DNA from: Verrucomicrobiota bacterium
GTDB taxonomy: Bacteria > Verrucomicrobiota > Verrucomicrobiia > Limisphaerales > J093
Reading direction: 5' to 3'
Assembly: GCA_016716505.1 (NCBI GenBank)
Contig: JADJWF010000011.1
Coordinates: 1 to 64,000 of the forward strand
DNA: 64,000 bases
Under the pieces are notes generated by a model that saw nothing but the letters and a program-made list of their open reading frames with translations, was not told the origin of the DNA and did no database searches. A program made the translations under genes and the position numbers. Shown here in pieces: positions 43,107-53,273 of this stretch. The stretch's first letter is position 1, and every line of letters begins with the position of its first letter.

Positions 43107-44252
43107 TCAGACGTTGCCAACCATCTTGATGACATCCGCAACCGCTGCCGCGGCCGCTGCGGCTTCGTCCAAAGAGGTATCATGGCCAAAGCTGAAGCGT
43201 ACCAGGCTGCTCGCTTCTTCCCGGGTCGCTCCCATGGCCAACAGGACGTGGGACGGGACCAAGGAGCCCACCGAGCAAGCGGAACCACTGGAAGCGCAGA
43301 CCCCGGCGAGATCCAAGCCCGCCAGCAGCGTTAGGCTGTCGGAGCCGGCGACAGTGACGGCGACGGTGTTGGGGAGGCTTTGGTCCGCCGGCGACCATAG
43401 CCTGACGCCGGGCAGGCTCGCCAAGGACTCCCGGAGCTTGGCGGCTGGCGGGGTCAAAACCGGAGTGCTGGCCATCGGATGCTTGATGAAAAGACGGGCG
43501 GCCGTCGCCAGGCCGACGATGGCGGCCACGTTTTCGGTGCCAGGCCGCCGGTCGGCCTCCTGGGAGCCACCGGTCAGGATCGGTTCAAGCTTGGTTCCGG
43601 ACCTCACAATCAGGGCACCAACGCCCTTGGGACCGCAGAACTTGTGGGCGCAGACCGTCACCAAGGCGGCACCAAAAAGGCCGATCGGGGGCAGGGGCAG
43701 CTTGCCGAACCATTGGGACGCGTCGCAATGAAAAGGGACATCGGCTGCGGCACACAGGTTGGAGACCTCGGTGAACGGCTGGAGGGTCCCGACCTCATTG
43801 TTGGCCGCCATGATCGAGACGAGGGCAGTCTTGGGTGATATGGCCGCCGCCAGGCGGTCAAGAACGACACGCCCCTCGGCATCAACCGGACAAATCCGAA
43901 GCCGAAAGCCCCAGTGCTTCGCCAGAAGGCGGGCGGGTCCGAACACCGCCGGATGCTCGACGGCGGAGAGCACCACCTCGTTGCGCTGTGGCCAGTTGGC
44001 GAGGGCCGCGCCGAGGACAGCCAGATTACAGCTCTCCGTCCCCCCGGACGTGAAGAAGATCTCCTCCGGCTGGCAACCCAAGGTCCCCGCCAGGTCCTCG
44101 CGGGCGCTGTCAACGGCGCCACGGGCGGCCCGACCAATCCGATGAATGCTCGAAGGATTGCCAAACTCCTTCTCGAGAAAGGGTCTCATCGAGGCCAGGA
44201 CCTCCGGCGCCAGCGGAGTCGAGGCATTGTGGTCGAGGTAAATGGCAGCCAC
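43107..44252 (-). CDS. Cysteine desulfurase (NifS/IscS family)
   Basis: 381 residues. It starts AAIYLDHNASTPLAPEVLAS, has GNPSSIHRIGRAAR, the PLP region FTSGGTESCNLAVLGAALAN and SAVEHPAVF, MAANNEVGTLQP, the lysine in VTVCAHKFCGPKGVGALIVR, RPGTENVAAIVG, and the active cysteine in GVCASSGSACSVGS. It takes sulfur from cysteine for iron-sulfur clusters or tRNA thiolation. The long Ser-x-Ser-Ala-Cys loop is of the NifS/IscS group I type. No isc partner genes adjoin. C-terminus ends in an Ala-rich helix. Confidence 0.92.
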   Translation of the reverse strand: MAAIYLDHNASTPLAPEVLASMRPFLEKEFGNPSSIHRIGRAARGAVDSAREDLAGTLGCQPEEIFFTSGGTESCNLAVLGAALANWPQRNEVVLSAVEHPAVFGPARLLAKHWGFRLRICPVDAEGRVVLDRLAAAISPKTALVSIMAANNEVGTLQPFTEVSNLCAAADVPFHCDASQWFGKLPLPPIGLFGAALVTVCAHKFCGPKGVGALIVRSGTKLEPILTGGSQEADRRPGTENVAAIVGLATAARLFIKHPMASTPVLTPPAAKLRESLASLPGVRLWSPADQSLPNTVAVTVAGSDSLTLLAGLDLAGVCASSGSACSVGSLVPSHVLLAMGATREEASSLVRFSFGHDTSLDEAAAAAAAVADVIKMVGNV

Positions 44253-44280
44253 CGGGACGACCGTAGCCCGGCCGGGAAGG

Positions 44281-44323
44281 TTGACAAATCGCGCAATGAG
44301 ACTCCTTTAGGGGTCACAAGGAG
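44281..44323 (+). promoter_or_regulatory. Possible promoter and ribosome binding site
   Basis: TTGACA at 44281-44286, with a poor -10 candidate (CTTTAG) 18 bases on, and a strong Shine-Dalgarno AAGGAG at 44318-44323, ten bases before ATG 44334. The RBS is convincing; the promoter is only suggestive. Confidence 0.35.
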
Positions 44324-44333
44324 ATGATAAAAC

Positions 44334-44663
44334 ATGAAGAGCGACATCAGAACTGACAGGATCGCTCGATGCGGGGATCAGCAGGAAATCCGACGCCAAG
44401 CGAAGGCGGCGCAGGCGGCCGCCGTCGAGCGCCTGAAAGCGAGCCTGCTGCGGAGGCGGTCAACAACCCAGGGGAATGGAGGTGAAAGAGAACTGCTGAC
44501 CCGGGCGGCTACGGAGGCGGCAGCCTTGGCGTTGACCACCAAGTATCCACTCTTGGTACTGCCCGAATTGTTGATGGAGAAGGAATGGGCCGTTCGCGGC
44601 TATCTGAAGCGCCAGGCAGAAGTTCGCGAAAAGACGCAAGAGTGGATGTCGTTGGCGGCGTGA
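44334..44663 (+). CDS. Hypothetical charged helical protein
   Basis: 109 residues, rich in Ala, Arg and Glu: RRQAKAAQAAAVERLKASLL, then a small hydrophobic stretch AAALALTTKYPLLVLPELLM and a charged end GYLKRQAEVREKTQEWMSLA. No known domain recognised. A clear Shine-Dalgarno sequence precedes the ATG, which supports it as real. It diverges from the cysteine-desulfurase gene. Confidence 0.55.
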   Translation: MKSDIRTDRIARCGDQQEIRRQAKAAQAAAVERLKASLLRRRSTTQGNGGERELLTRAATEAAALALTTKYPLLVLPELLMEKEWAVRGYLKRQAEVREKTQEWMSLAA

Positions 44664-44918
44664 AGCCGGGCCCTTCCGGCCCCCGGGGATTTGGGCGCGA
44701 CCGACCACGAGGACGGGGCGTCTTAGGCTTGCTGGCAACGCCGGTGAACGGTCAGCATCCACCGGATGATGACGGCAGCGCAAACAACCACCCGCGCAAG
44801 CGGGCCCGGTGAAGGAGCCGAAGGGAACCAACGACGGAAGCCAACGCTTCACGAGGGCGGAGCGTGGAACCCGGTAGAGGCCGTACGGCGGAAGAGCGGC
44901 CGAGAGCGAATCGAATGG

Positions 44919-45365
44919 TTGAGCCCGCGCTGGATCCTCGCTCTTGCGCTGAGTTGCGGCGCGGTTTTGCTCTGGGGATGCGCCACCTCCAGTCCTCGTC
45001 CAACAGACCCACCGCTGCTGGCTCTCAACTTCCCGGGGAGGCGGGCTGACGACGTCGGCGCCGCGGCGGTCGAGGTTTTTCAGCGCGCAGGCTACGAGGT
45101 GAAAAGGGTCGGGAAACTCGATTGGGAGTTCCTTCGGCGCGGCGGCGGCGTGGATCAAGCGATCTACGGCGGGCTGGTGTCGGGAGGGGTGTGGGAGCGG
45201 GTCAGGGTCCGGATCGTGGCGACCTCGGAGTTAGAGCCGCGGCTCGAGTTGAGGGCCGAGAAGGTCCGCTCGCCCGGCGATCAGGTCTTCGAAGAAGCGC
45301 ATCGCATCACGAATCCGAAGCGCTACCAGGCCCAAGTGGCTGCGCTCAATGCCCAGCTCAAATAG
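44919..45365 (+). CDS. Small lipoprotein of unknown function
   Basis: From TTG 44919 the protein begins LSPRWILALALSCGAVLLWGC, a signal peptide with lipobox LLWGC, followed by a mature part of about 125 residues (VGAAAVEVFQRAGYEVKRVG, ELEPRLELRAEKVRSPGDQV). That favours the TTG over ATG 44766, which would put 51 polar residues before the signal. The mature part looks like one compact alpha/beta domain. Family not recognised. Confidence 0.6.
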   Translation: MSPRWILALALSCGAVLLWGCATSSPRPTDPPLLALNFPGRRADDVGAAAVEVFQRAGYEVKRVGKLDWEFLRRGGGVDQAIYGGLVSGGVWERVRVRIVATSELEPRLELRAEKVRSPGDQVFEEAHRITNPKRYQAQVAALNAQLK

Positions 45366-45420
45366 CGTAGGCCGAACGGCGCCGGCCCGAGCATGAGTCC
45401 AGACCCCGAGCCCGCGGCAC

Positions 45421-46203
45421 TTATTTCGGCGGGGCCGGAACAATGACCGCAGGGCCATCGCGACGGACCTCGACGTTGAGGTCGGTGTCAGTCGAGTACA
45501 CCACGGAAGGAATCGAGAACCCGCGTTGGAGGATCTCGCCCCCTTTGCGTGAATTCAGGTCCGCCAAACCCCGCCGGGACCACTCCAACCGTTTGGAAAC
45601 CGCGTATTGCTCCTTGAGCTTTCGCATCTGCTCCTTGAGCGAAGCGAGGTCATTGAACTGCCGTTCCAGTTCCCCTTTTTCACTTTGCAGACGCCGGAGC
45701 TCCTTCAGGAGGAACTCGCGATCACTGCCGGCGGCGGCGAGTTGACGCCGGGTGTCAGCAATCAAAGCATCCCGCTCGGCGATGGCCGACTTGAGGTCGG
45801 TAGCGTGTTGTTCGAGTTCACTGCGGGAGGCGGCCATTTCTTGAATCCGGGCGTCGCGCTCGGCCACGGCGGCCTGACTGGCGGCGAGCTGGTCCCGCAG
45901 ATTCTTGGATTCGAGTTGGGCTTGGTCCAGAGCCAGCTTGACTTCGGTGAGCTGACTGGTCGCCGTTTGGAGGGCTTCCGTCTTGGCTGCCAGGTCAGAC
46001 TTAAGGGATTCAGCCGCCTTGGTAGACGCCGCCAAGAGGGCCTCGATGGCCGCCTTTTCGTCGGTCAGCGTCTTTTGAAGCCGCTCCCGTTCGAGCGCAG
46101 CGGCGGTCTTGTCGGCATTGGCTTGATGGTGCCGCAGAAAGAGAGCGGCCCCAAGGGCCACCGCCAAGATGACCAGAATCACGAGAGGCACTTTGGAGTT
46201 CAT
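45421..46203 (-). CDS. Membrane-anchored coiled-coil protein
   Basis: 260 residues from ATG 46203. A single N-terminal membrane helix (KVPLVILVILAVALGAALFL) is followed by about 170 residues of heptad-like coiled coil (ERERLQKTLTDEKAAIEALL, LDQAQLESKNLRDQLAASQA, KELRRLQSEKGELERQFNDL). A short globular end has EILQRGFSIPSVVYSTDTDL. Likely periplasmic and structural; no enzymatic motif. ATG 46203 was chosen because the upstream residues do not continue the pattern. Divergent from the LON-domain gene, with 79 bases between. Confidence 0.7.
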   Translation of the reverse strand: MNSKVPLVILVILAVALGAALFLRHHQANADKTAAALERERLQKTLTDEKAAIEALLAASTKAAESLKSDLAAKTEALQTATSQLTEVKLALDQAQLESKNLRDQLAASQAAVAERDARIQEMAASRSELEQHATDLKSAIAERDALIADTRRQLAAAGSDREFLLKELRRLQSEKGELERQFNDLASLKEQMRKLKEQYAVSKRLEWSRRGLADLNSRKGGEILQRGFSIPSVVYSTDTDLNVEVRRDGPAVIVPAPPK

Positions 46204-46282
46204 AAGACGTTTCGTCAGGACTGGGTCGTACCAATAACACCGACCATCTTGCACCCGAACCACGCCAGCCTACAATCTTTTC

Positions 46283-46969
46283 ATGCAGTTGCCAACTGAG
46301 GTGCCGGTGATGACCCTGTCCAACGTGATCCTGTTTCCGCAGGCCATGTTGCCCTTGTACATCTTCGAGCCCCGGTACCGCCGCATGCTGCGGGACGCCC
46401 TAGCCGGCGAGCGGATGTTCGCTGTGGCGATGCGGCGAACGGATCGGGTCCGTGAAGTGCCGGTCCCGGTTGCGGGGGTGGGGTTGATCCGGGCGTGCGT
46501 GACGCATGACGATGGAACGTCCCATCTCGTCCTCCAAGGGCTGGCCCGCGCGGAACTGGGCAAGGCCGTGCAAACACGGCCCTACCGCCGCCACGTCATC
46601 AAGCCTCTTTCCGCGACCCAGGAGCCGAGCGTGGAAGCCGACGCGCTGGCGGGCAAAGTGCTCGAGTTGGTGAGCGAGCGACTGCAGCTTGGCTTTCAAG
46701 GTCACGCAACGCCGCCGTTACCGGGTCTGGCGGAGGCCGCCGAAGCCGATGGCGACGCCCCAGCGGTGGAGGCGTTCCGGCAGGTCCTCAAACAGCTCGC
46801 GCGCCAGGATACACCGGAGCAACTCGTGGACTTGGTCTCCGCCACGCTGGTGCCAGGGGTGCGGGAGCGACAGGTGATTCTGGAAACCCGCAACCTCGAG
46901 GAGCGCCTGCGGCATCTGATCCGTTTCCTGCGCGAGGAAATCAGCCGCCGACGCCAGCAAAAGTCATGA
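46283..46969 (+). CDS. LON substrate-binding domain protein
   Basis: 228 residues matching the N-terminal domain of Lon protease only: VPVMTLSNVILFPQAMLPLY then IFEPRYRRMLRDALAGERMF, and AGVGLIRACVTHDDGTSHLV and LQGLARAEL. The ATPase and peptidase parts are absent, and the C-terminus is helical (LEERLRHLIRFLREEISRRR). Such proteins are widespread and presumably bind unfolded protein. The stop overlaps the next gene by ATGA. Confidence 0.87.
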   Translation: MQLPTEVPVMTLSNVILFPQAMLPLYIFEPRYRRMLRDALAGERMFAVAMRRTDRVREVPVPVAGVGLIRACVTHDDGTSHLVLQGLARAELGKAVQTRPYRRHVIKPLSATQEPSVEADALAGKVLELVSERLQLGFQGHATPPLPGLAEAAEADGDAPAVEAFRQVLKQLARQDTPEQLVDLVSATLVPGVRERQVILETRNLEERLRHLIRFLREEISRRRQQKS

Positions 46970-47391
46970 GCCAACCTTCCCTTGCCAATTCCGATCTCGC
47001 TGACCCCGCCCAGAGGCAGTCCGCTTTGTTCGCGGGCCTGGTGTTGCAGCACGTGAACATGGCCCTGATGTTCCTGGGACGAATGCCTGGCCCCGAGGGC
47101 AAGCCGGTCGAGCGCGACTTGGACGCCGCCAGCGCCTTCGTGGACACCTTGGAGATGCTGGAGGTCAAGACTCAGGGCAACCTGACGAAGGACGAAACCG
47201 AGTTCCTCAAACAGAGCCTCATGTCCGTGCGCATGGCCTTCGCCCAGGCGGTGCAGGAGCCCGAAGCGCCGGCCGGCACCGAGGGCAAGCCGGCCGAGGC
47301 AACCGCCCCGGCAAATCCCGCCGCGGCGGCACCCGCTTCAGCGGAGCAAGCGGCACGCGAGGAGAAAGTCCGCTTCAGCAAGAAGTATTGA
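46966..47391 (+). CDS. DUF1844 family protein
   Basis: 141 residues. The core is FAGLVLQHVNMALMFLGRMP, RDLDAASAFVDTLEMLEVKT and LTKDETEFLKQSLMSVRMAF, which is DUF1844, a short helical family of unknown role. An Ala/Pro-rich low-complexity tail and a basic end (KVRFSKKY) follow. Translationally coupled (ATGA) to the LON-domain gene. Convergent with the flavin oxidoreductase gene. Confidence 0.85.
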   Translation: MSQPSLANSDLADPAQRQSALFAGLVLQHVNMALMFLGRMPGPEGKPVERDLDAASAFVDTLEMLEVKTQGNLTKDETEFLKQSLMSVRMAFAQAVQEPEAPAGTEGKPAEATAPANPAAAAPASAEQAAREEKVRFSKKY

Positions 47392-47403
47392 CGCCACCGA
47401 TCG

Positions 47404-48918
<1,515 letters not shown>

Positions 48919-49538
48919 CGTATGCGGGTGAGGGTGCGATGCAGCGAGCCCGAGGTCAAAACCGATTCCCCGGCAGGGTTGCTCGTCTTCTTCGGTTGGC
49001 GATTGGCGGGGTAAGGAATTGAGGCTCAACCACACGGCAACGGATGCATCAGCCTCGGCAGGGGACGGCGATTTACCCTGTCAGCGTTGGTGCTGCCGCC
49101 GTGGTCACCGGAGGGTTAGGCTCGGTCCATGACCTCGAAGCGGCCAGTCCGGAAGCGACCCGCCCAGCGCTGGCGCACCCTCCACTGGCTACCCCCCTTC
49201 GGCCGGGTGGGCCGGTCTGTCCGCCGGGTCCGGGAGAAGTCCTCCGGCCGTTACCTCACCCGCTCGAACGTCTTGCTCCACCACCAAGCCACCCGCCTCC
49301 TTGCTTCCGCCCCGGAGCAGGAAGCCGGTGCCGCTACCTCCGAGCAGAACGACCGCCCCGCCGCCCGCTCTCCCGCTGGATTGACGACTCATTGTCAGCG
49401 TTTCCATGGCACCCACGGTGGCCCCGACGACTCCCGGGCGAGGGAGGACATTTTCAAAGAGTCGCGACCGCGGCGGAATTCTCTTGTTTACAGCCGGCAG
49501 GCGGCTCGTTACCTAGTCGGACGTTCGATTCGACAACC
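48919..49538. other. 620-base intergenic region upstream of the PEP-CTERM gene
   Basis: It separates divergent genes. A plus-strand frame at 49129-49542 is open, but its Arg/Pro-rich product and its run into the PEP-CTERM start make it doubtful. The last 60 bases are less GC-rich and may hold the promoter of the surface protein. No repeat, hairpin terminator or RNA gene recognised. Confidence 0.4.
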
Positions 49539-50462
49539 ATGAAAAACATCCTCCCACACCTGCATGGGGTTGCCGGTCTGGCCGTCGCGGGCCTCATGCC
49601 CCATGTTTTCGCTGACACGTTGTTCTCCGACAACTTTGACACGGACACCTCCGCGAACTGGAACGTGCTTTGGAACGCCAACACCACCCTGAGTTCGGCC
49701 CCCGATTACCAGCTTCAGTGGGCCTACGATTACAGCGTGCTCGGCATTCCGGCCGCGCCGGGTTCCGATGGAACGACCCGAGGGCTGCGCATTGACGTCA
49801 ACAAGGACGACGTCGGCGCCCAAATCGCGGTGGCCTTGTTCCCGCAAAACCAGAGCTTCAGCGGCAGCTACAGCCTGAAGTTCGACATGTGGATGAACTA
49901 CCCGGCCACCGGCAATACGACCGAACACGCGTGGTTCGGCATCAATACCACCGGCACGCGCGCCAATCGGATTGTCAACGACGGCGGCAGCGACGGAATT
50001 CTCTTCGCCATTACCGGTGAAGGCGGCTCGTCGGGGACGTCCACCACCGCGCGGGATTACTCCGTGTATTTCGGCAATCCCGCCGGACGCCCGGCGCTCC
50101 AAACCGCACTGAGTCTCGACAACGCAGACGCGATTCCCAAGGCGACCTTCCCCGCCTCGGGTCACCCTTACGGGTTCGAGGGAACGCCGGGAATGAAGTG
50201 GACGGAGGTCGAAGTGCGGTACGAGAACAATACCGTCAGTCTCCTGCTCGATGGGGTGACCTTCACGACGTTCGCCAACACAACGGCCTTCACCGAGGGC
50301 AACATCCAGATCGGCTACAATGATGTGTTCGCGTCCATTTCGCCCGAGGGCACCTTCATGGTGTATGACAATGTGCGGGTGGAAGTGATTCCGGAGCCTT
50401 CCACGGTGGCGCTAGGGTTGCTGGGCCTGGGTCTGCTCGGCCTGGCTCGACGACGCGCCTGA
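49539..50462 (+). CDS. PEP-CTERM surface protein
   Basis: 307 residues with an N-terminal signal (MKNILPHLHGVAGLAVAGLM) and the sorting signal VIPEPSTVALGLLGLGLLGL followed by ARRRA at the very end. Between them is a beta-rich domain (NFDTDTSANWNVLWNANTTL, SLKFDMWMNYPATG, VEVRYENNTVSLLLDGVTF) of the concanavalin-like lectin type. PEP-CTERM proteins are exported and cleaved by exosortase and often go to the extracellular matrix; no exosortase gene is in this window. A hairpin terminator follows at 50488-50521. Confidence 0.88.
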   Translation: MKNILPHLHGVAGLAVAGLMPHVFADTLFSDNFDTDTSANWNVLWNANTTLSSAPDYQLQWAYDYSVLGIPAAPGSDGTTRGLRIDVNKDDVGAQIAVALFPQNQSFSGSYSLKFDMWMNYPATGNTTEHAWFGINTTGTRANRIVNDGGSDGILFAITGEGGSSGTSTTARDYSVYFGNPAGRPALQTALSLDNADAIPKATFPASGHPYGFEGTPGMKWTEVEVRYENNTVSLLLDGVTFTTFANTTAFTEGNIQIGYNDVFASISPEGTFMVYDNVRVEVIPEPSTVALGLLGLGLLGLARRRA

Positions 50463-50487
50463 AACGCGGGAGCAAAACGAGCTCGAT

Positions 50488-50521
50488 GTTCCGGCCGCCG
50501 AACAGGCGGCCGAACTTTTTT
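50488..50521 (+). terminator. Rho-independent terminator of the PEP-CTERM gene
   Basis: CGGCCGCC at 50492-50499 pairs with GGCGGCCG at 50505-50512 around the loop GAACA, with flanking GTT/AAC extending the stem, then a run of six T. It starts 25 bases after the stop codon. Confidence 0.85.
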
Positions 50522-50588
50522 GGTAGCTCAGGGTCGGTCGCGTTATCGGGCTGAGAGCGGAGACCGGCCGAAAGGACCTGACCCATCC

Positions 50589-52298
50589 CTAATCCGCTGT
50601 TCTCTTCGTTTCGTCGGCCGGGGGCGCGAGCATCGCCTCACGCCGCGCCTTGAATTCGCTGCCGGGTTTCCATTCCGGCCACCGCGGATCGGTGGCGGCC
50701 CGCCACGCGACTTGAAAGATGAGCTGCACATCCTCGGCAGCTCCCCACAAGTCCCAGTCCGGTTTGATTTCGTCGGAAACCTTGTGGTAGTCGCGGGCCG
50801 TGTACTCCTCGGTCTTCTGGCGTTGAAAGCCGACGGGTCTGCCGAGGGCATTGGTCCCTCCGCGGAAATACAGAGCCGGCACGCCCACCTGCGCGAACTC
50901 GAAATGGTCCGAGCGATAGTATCGGCCCTTTTCCGGCTCGGAATCCGGCGAGACGGTGCGCCGCTGGGACTGCGCCGCCTCCCCTAGCCAGTCCTCCAGC
51001 GAGTTCTGACCCCATCCGATCACTTCGAGGTCGCCCGTGCGCCCCCAAGGATTGAGTCCGTCCATGTTCAGATTGGCCACTGTCCGGGCAATCGGATGGA
51101 GCGGATTCTCGGCGTAGAATTGCGCGCCCAACAACCCCTTCTCCTCTGCCGTCACCGCCAGAAACAACACGCTACGGAGGGGCGGCCGTCGGCTCTCGCG
51201 AAACGCGCGCGCGACCTCAATCAGGCCCGCTGTGCCCGAGGCGTTGTCCAGCGCGCCGTTGTAAATCTGGTCCCCGCTGAGTCTGGGGTCCCGGCCCAGG
51301 TGATCCCAGTGCGCCGTAATCACCACCGATTCCTCGCGGAGCTTCGGATCGGCTCCTTCCAGCCGGGCGACGACGTTGCGCGAGGCCACGTCGCGGATGG
51401 CGTTCCGGAGGCTGAAGTTCATCTTCGCCCCGAGGGGCACCGGCCGGAAGGCCCGGTTCAGCGCGTTCTTCTTGAGCGTGTCGTAATCAAAGCCCGCCGC
51501 GCCGCAGAGCTTTTTCGCCTCGCTGAGGGGAATCCATCCCTCGATGGCGGTGCGGCCAAGGTTGCGGTCCGGCTTGGCCAGATCGAAGTTCTCGCGCGAG
51601 CCGCTGCCGACGACCACCAACCACGGGTACCCCGCCGGGCCCTGTTCGTGAACGATGATTGCCGCCGCCGCCCCCTTGGCCGCAGCGATCTCAAACTTGT
51701 AGGTCCAGCGCCCGTAGTAGGTCATCGCGCGCCCCTTGAACATCGCGTCGTCAAGCCGGGTTTCATCGCGCGGATCCGGCACCGGCGGGTCGCCGACGAG
51801 CATCAGGAGGGTCTTGCCCCGCACGTCCACGTCTTTGAAGTCATCCCACTCGTACTCCGGAGCCACCACCCCGTAGCCGACAAAAACCACTTCGGAATCG
51901 GCCACCCTCACTTCGGGCACCACGCGTTTGGTCCAGAAGGTGCATTCCCCGGGAAAGGCGAGTTCATGGACGGAGTCGCCAACTCGATAAGCCACCACCG
52001 GGTCTTGCACCGTCATGCCGACCAGCGGCACCGCTTGAAACCACGTCCCGTCCGGGTTGCCCGGTTGCAAGCCCATCGCCGCAAACTGGTCCACCAGGTA
52101 CTTGACCGTCTTCTCCTCGCCGGGCGTCCCGGGCGCGCGGCCCTCGAATTCGTCTGACGCCAGCACACGAATGTGGGCCATGAGTCCGTCGGCGGTGATC
52201 GTCTGGGCGGCGCGTTGGACTTCGCGGGGGATCGTGACGGCCAGGCACGCGAAGGGAAGCAGGACACAGTTCGCTCGCAGCAACCTCGTGATCTTCAT
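50589..52298 (-). CDS. M28-family zinc metallopeptidase with PA-like insert
   Basis: 569 residues from ATG 52298. An N-terminal signal (ITRLLRANCVLLPFACLAVT) leads to HIRVLASDEFEGRAPGTPGE. A PA-type insert lies at about 130-270. The metal site is complete: VVITAHWDHLG, YNGALDNASGTAGLIEVA, FLAVTAEEKGLLGAQFYAEN and YYRSDHFEFAQVGVPALYFR. Such enzymes are aminopeptidases acting outside the cytoplasm. It begins 4 bases after the LpxI stop, so both share a transcript. Confidence 0.88.
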   Translation of the reverse strand: MKITRLLRANCVLLPFACLAVTIPREVQRAAQTITADGLMAHIRVLASDEFEGRAPGTPGEEKTVKYLVDQFAAMGLQPGNPDGTWFQAVPLVGMTVQDPVVAYRVGDSVHELAFPGECTFWTKRVVPEVRVADSEVVFVGYGVVAPEYEWDDFKDVDVRGKTLLMLVGDPPVPDPRDETRLDDAMFKGRAMTYYGRWTYKFEIAAAKGAAAAIIVHEQGPAGYPWLVVVGSGSRENFDLAKPDRNLGRTAIEGWIPLSEAKKLCGAAGFDYDTLKKNALNRAFRPVPLGAKMNFSLRNAIRDVASRNVVARLEGADPKLREESVVITAHWDHLGRDPRLSGDQIYNGALDNASGTAGLIEVARAFRESRRPPLRSVLFLAVTAEEKGLLGAQFYAENPLHPIARTVANLNMDGLNPWGRTGDLEVIGWGQNSLEDWLGEAAQSQRRTVSPDSEPEKGRYYRSDHFEFAQVGVPALYFRGGTNALGRPVGFQRQKTEEYTARDYHKVSDEIKPDWDLWGAAEDVQLIFQVAWRAATDPRWPEWKPGSEFKARREAMLAPPADETKRTAD

Positions 52299-52302
52299 GA
52301 TG

Positions 52303-53145
52303 TCAGTCGGCTTGGGCCGTTGGAGAGCCAATGGTCGTAAGGGTGATCCGGTGTTGCTGGCAGAGCTGTTCCACTCGCGGCCGCTCCAGCACCAGCGAGC
52401 GGCCGGGTTCAACGGCGATCACCGCCACGCCCGCGCGGAGACAGGTTTCGATCGTGCCCGAGCCCACGCAGGGGATGTCGAAGCGCATGTCGTGGTCGGG
52501 CTTGGCGACTTTAACTGCCACCGCTCCCCCTTTTGGGCCTGCCAGCTCGCCGCCCCGGGCGAGGCACCGATCCGTGCCCTCGAAGCCTTCCACGGCCAGG
52601 ACGGTTCCGTTTTTGACCACCACCGTTTGCCCGATCTCCAGCCGCGACACCTCGATCGCGATCCGAAGCCCGAACGCCACGTCCGCGCGCTGCTGGCGCG
52701 TCAAACCGGGCCCGAGCACGCAACCCGGCGCGAGCATGAGCGGCCCCAACCACGGCGTCGCCTCAATCAGCTCGACGCCGTCCTTGCGCAATTCCTCGGC
52801 GATCGCGCCAAAGAGGGTGTGGGCGTTCTTTTCCTTGAGGCGCAGGAGCAGCCGCATGGCCCGCAGGTCGGGCCGCAGATCAAAGAGGTTCTTGGGCGCG
52901 ATCTGGCCCAGCATGACGCAGTGTCGAATGCCGCGGTCCGTGAAGGCGCGGATCATCTTCGACAGTTGCCCGACCCGCAGCCACACGATCTCGTCCACGA
53001 GTTCGCCCAGTGCTGGATCGGTTTCACCTTCCACCGCGGTCGCGACCAATCGCCGCACCCCTTGGGCCCGTGCCAGCCGGGCAAACTCCAACGGCAGGGA
53101 GCGGTTGCCTGCAATCAGTCCGATGCTGTCCGGTCGGTCTGTCAC
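52303..53145 (-). CDS. lpxI: UDP-2,3-diacylglucosamine pyrophosphatase LpxI
   Basis: 280 residues from GTG 53145, which places the family N-terminus RPDSIGLIAGNRSLPLEFAR in the usual place; the frame also extends to TTG 53196. Further family regions are HCVMLGQIAPKNLFDLRPDL, GPGLTRQQRADVAFGLRIA, GQTVVVKNGTVLAVEGFEGT and DRCLARGGEL, PDHDMRFDIPCVGSGTIETC. It makes lipid X from UDP-diacylglucosamine in lipid A synthesis in the cytoplasm, replacing LpxH, which is normal outside the gamma-proteobacteria. Followed by an M28 peptidase gene. Confidence 0.92.
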   Translation of the reverse strand: MTDRPDSIGLIAGNRSLPLEFARLARAQGVRRLVATAVEGETDPALGELVDEIVWLRVGQLSKMIRAFTDRGIRHCVMLGQIAPKNLFDLRPDLRAMRLLLRLKEKNAHTLFGAIAEELRKDGVELIEATPWLGPLMLAPGCVLGPGLTRQQRADVAFGLRIAIEVSRLEIGQTVVVKNGTVLAVEGFEGTDRCLARGGELAGPKGGAVAVKVAKPDHDMRFDIPCVGSGTIETCLRAGVAVIAVEPGRSLVLERPRVEQLCQQHRITLTTIGSPTAQAD

Positions 53146-53273
53146 GCCGGGCGACGATAGGCGGGGCACGAAGGTGGGCAAAGGGTTTTCGGCCAACGGC
53201 CAGTGCCGGCTGAACCGGAAGCCCGCAACGCCCGCACCTTGACGAACCGGCCGGCGCTGGCCAGCGTGCCGCT

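Noticed and set aside
49129..49542. 137-codon plus-strand frame upstream of the PEP-CTERM gene
   Set aside because: Arg/Pro-rich product, no domain, runs into the start of the real gene; typical of shadow frames in high-GC DNA.
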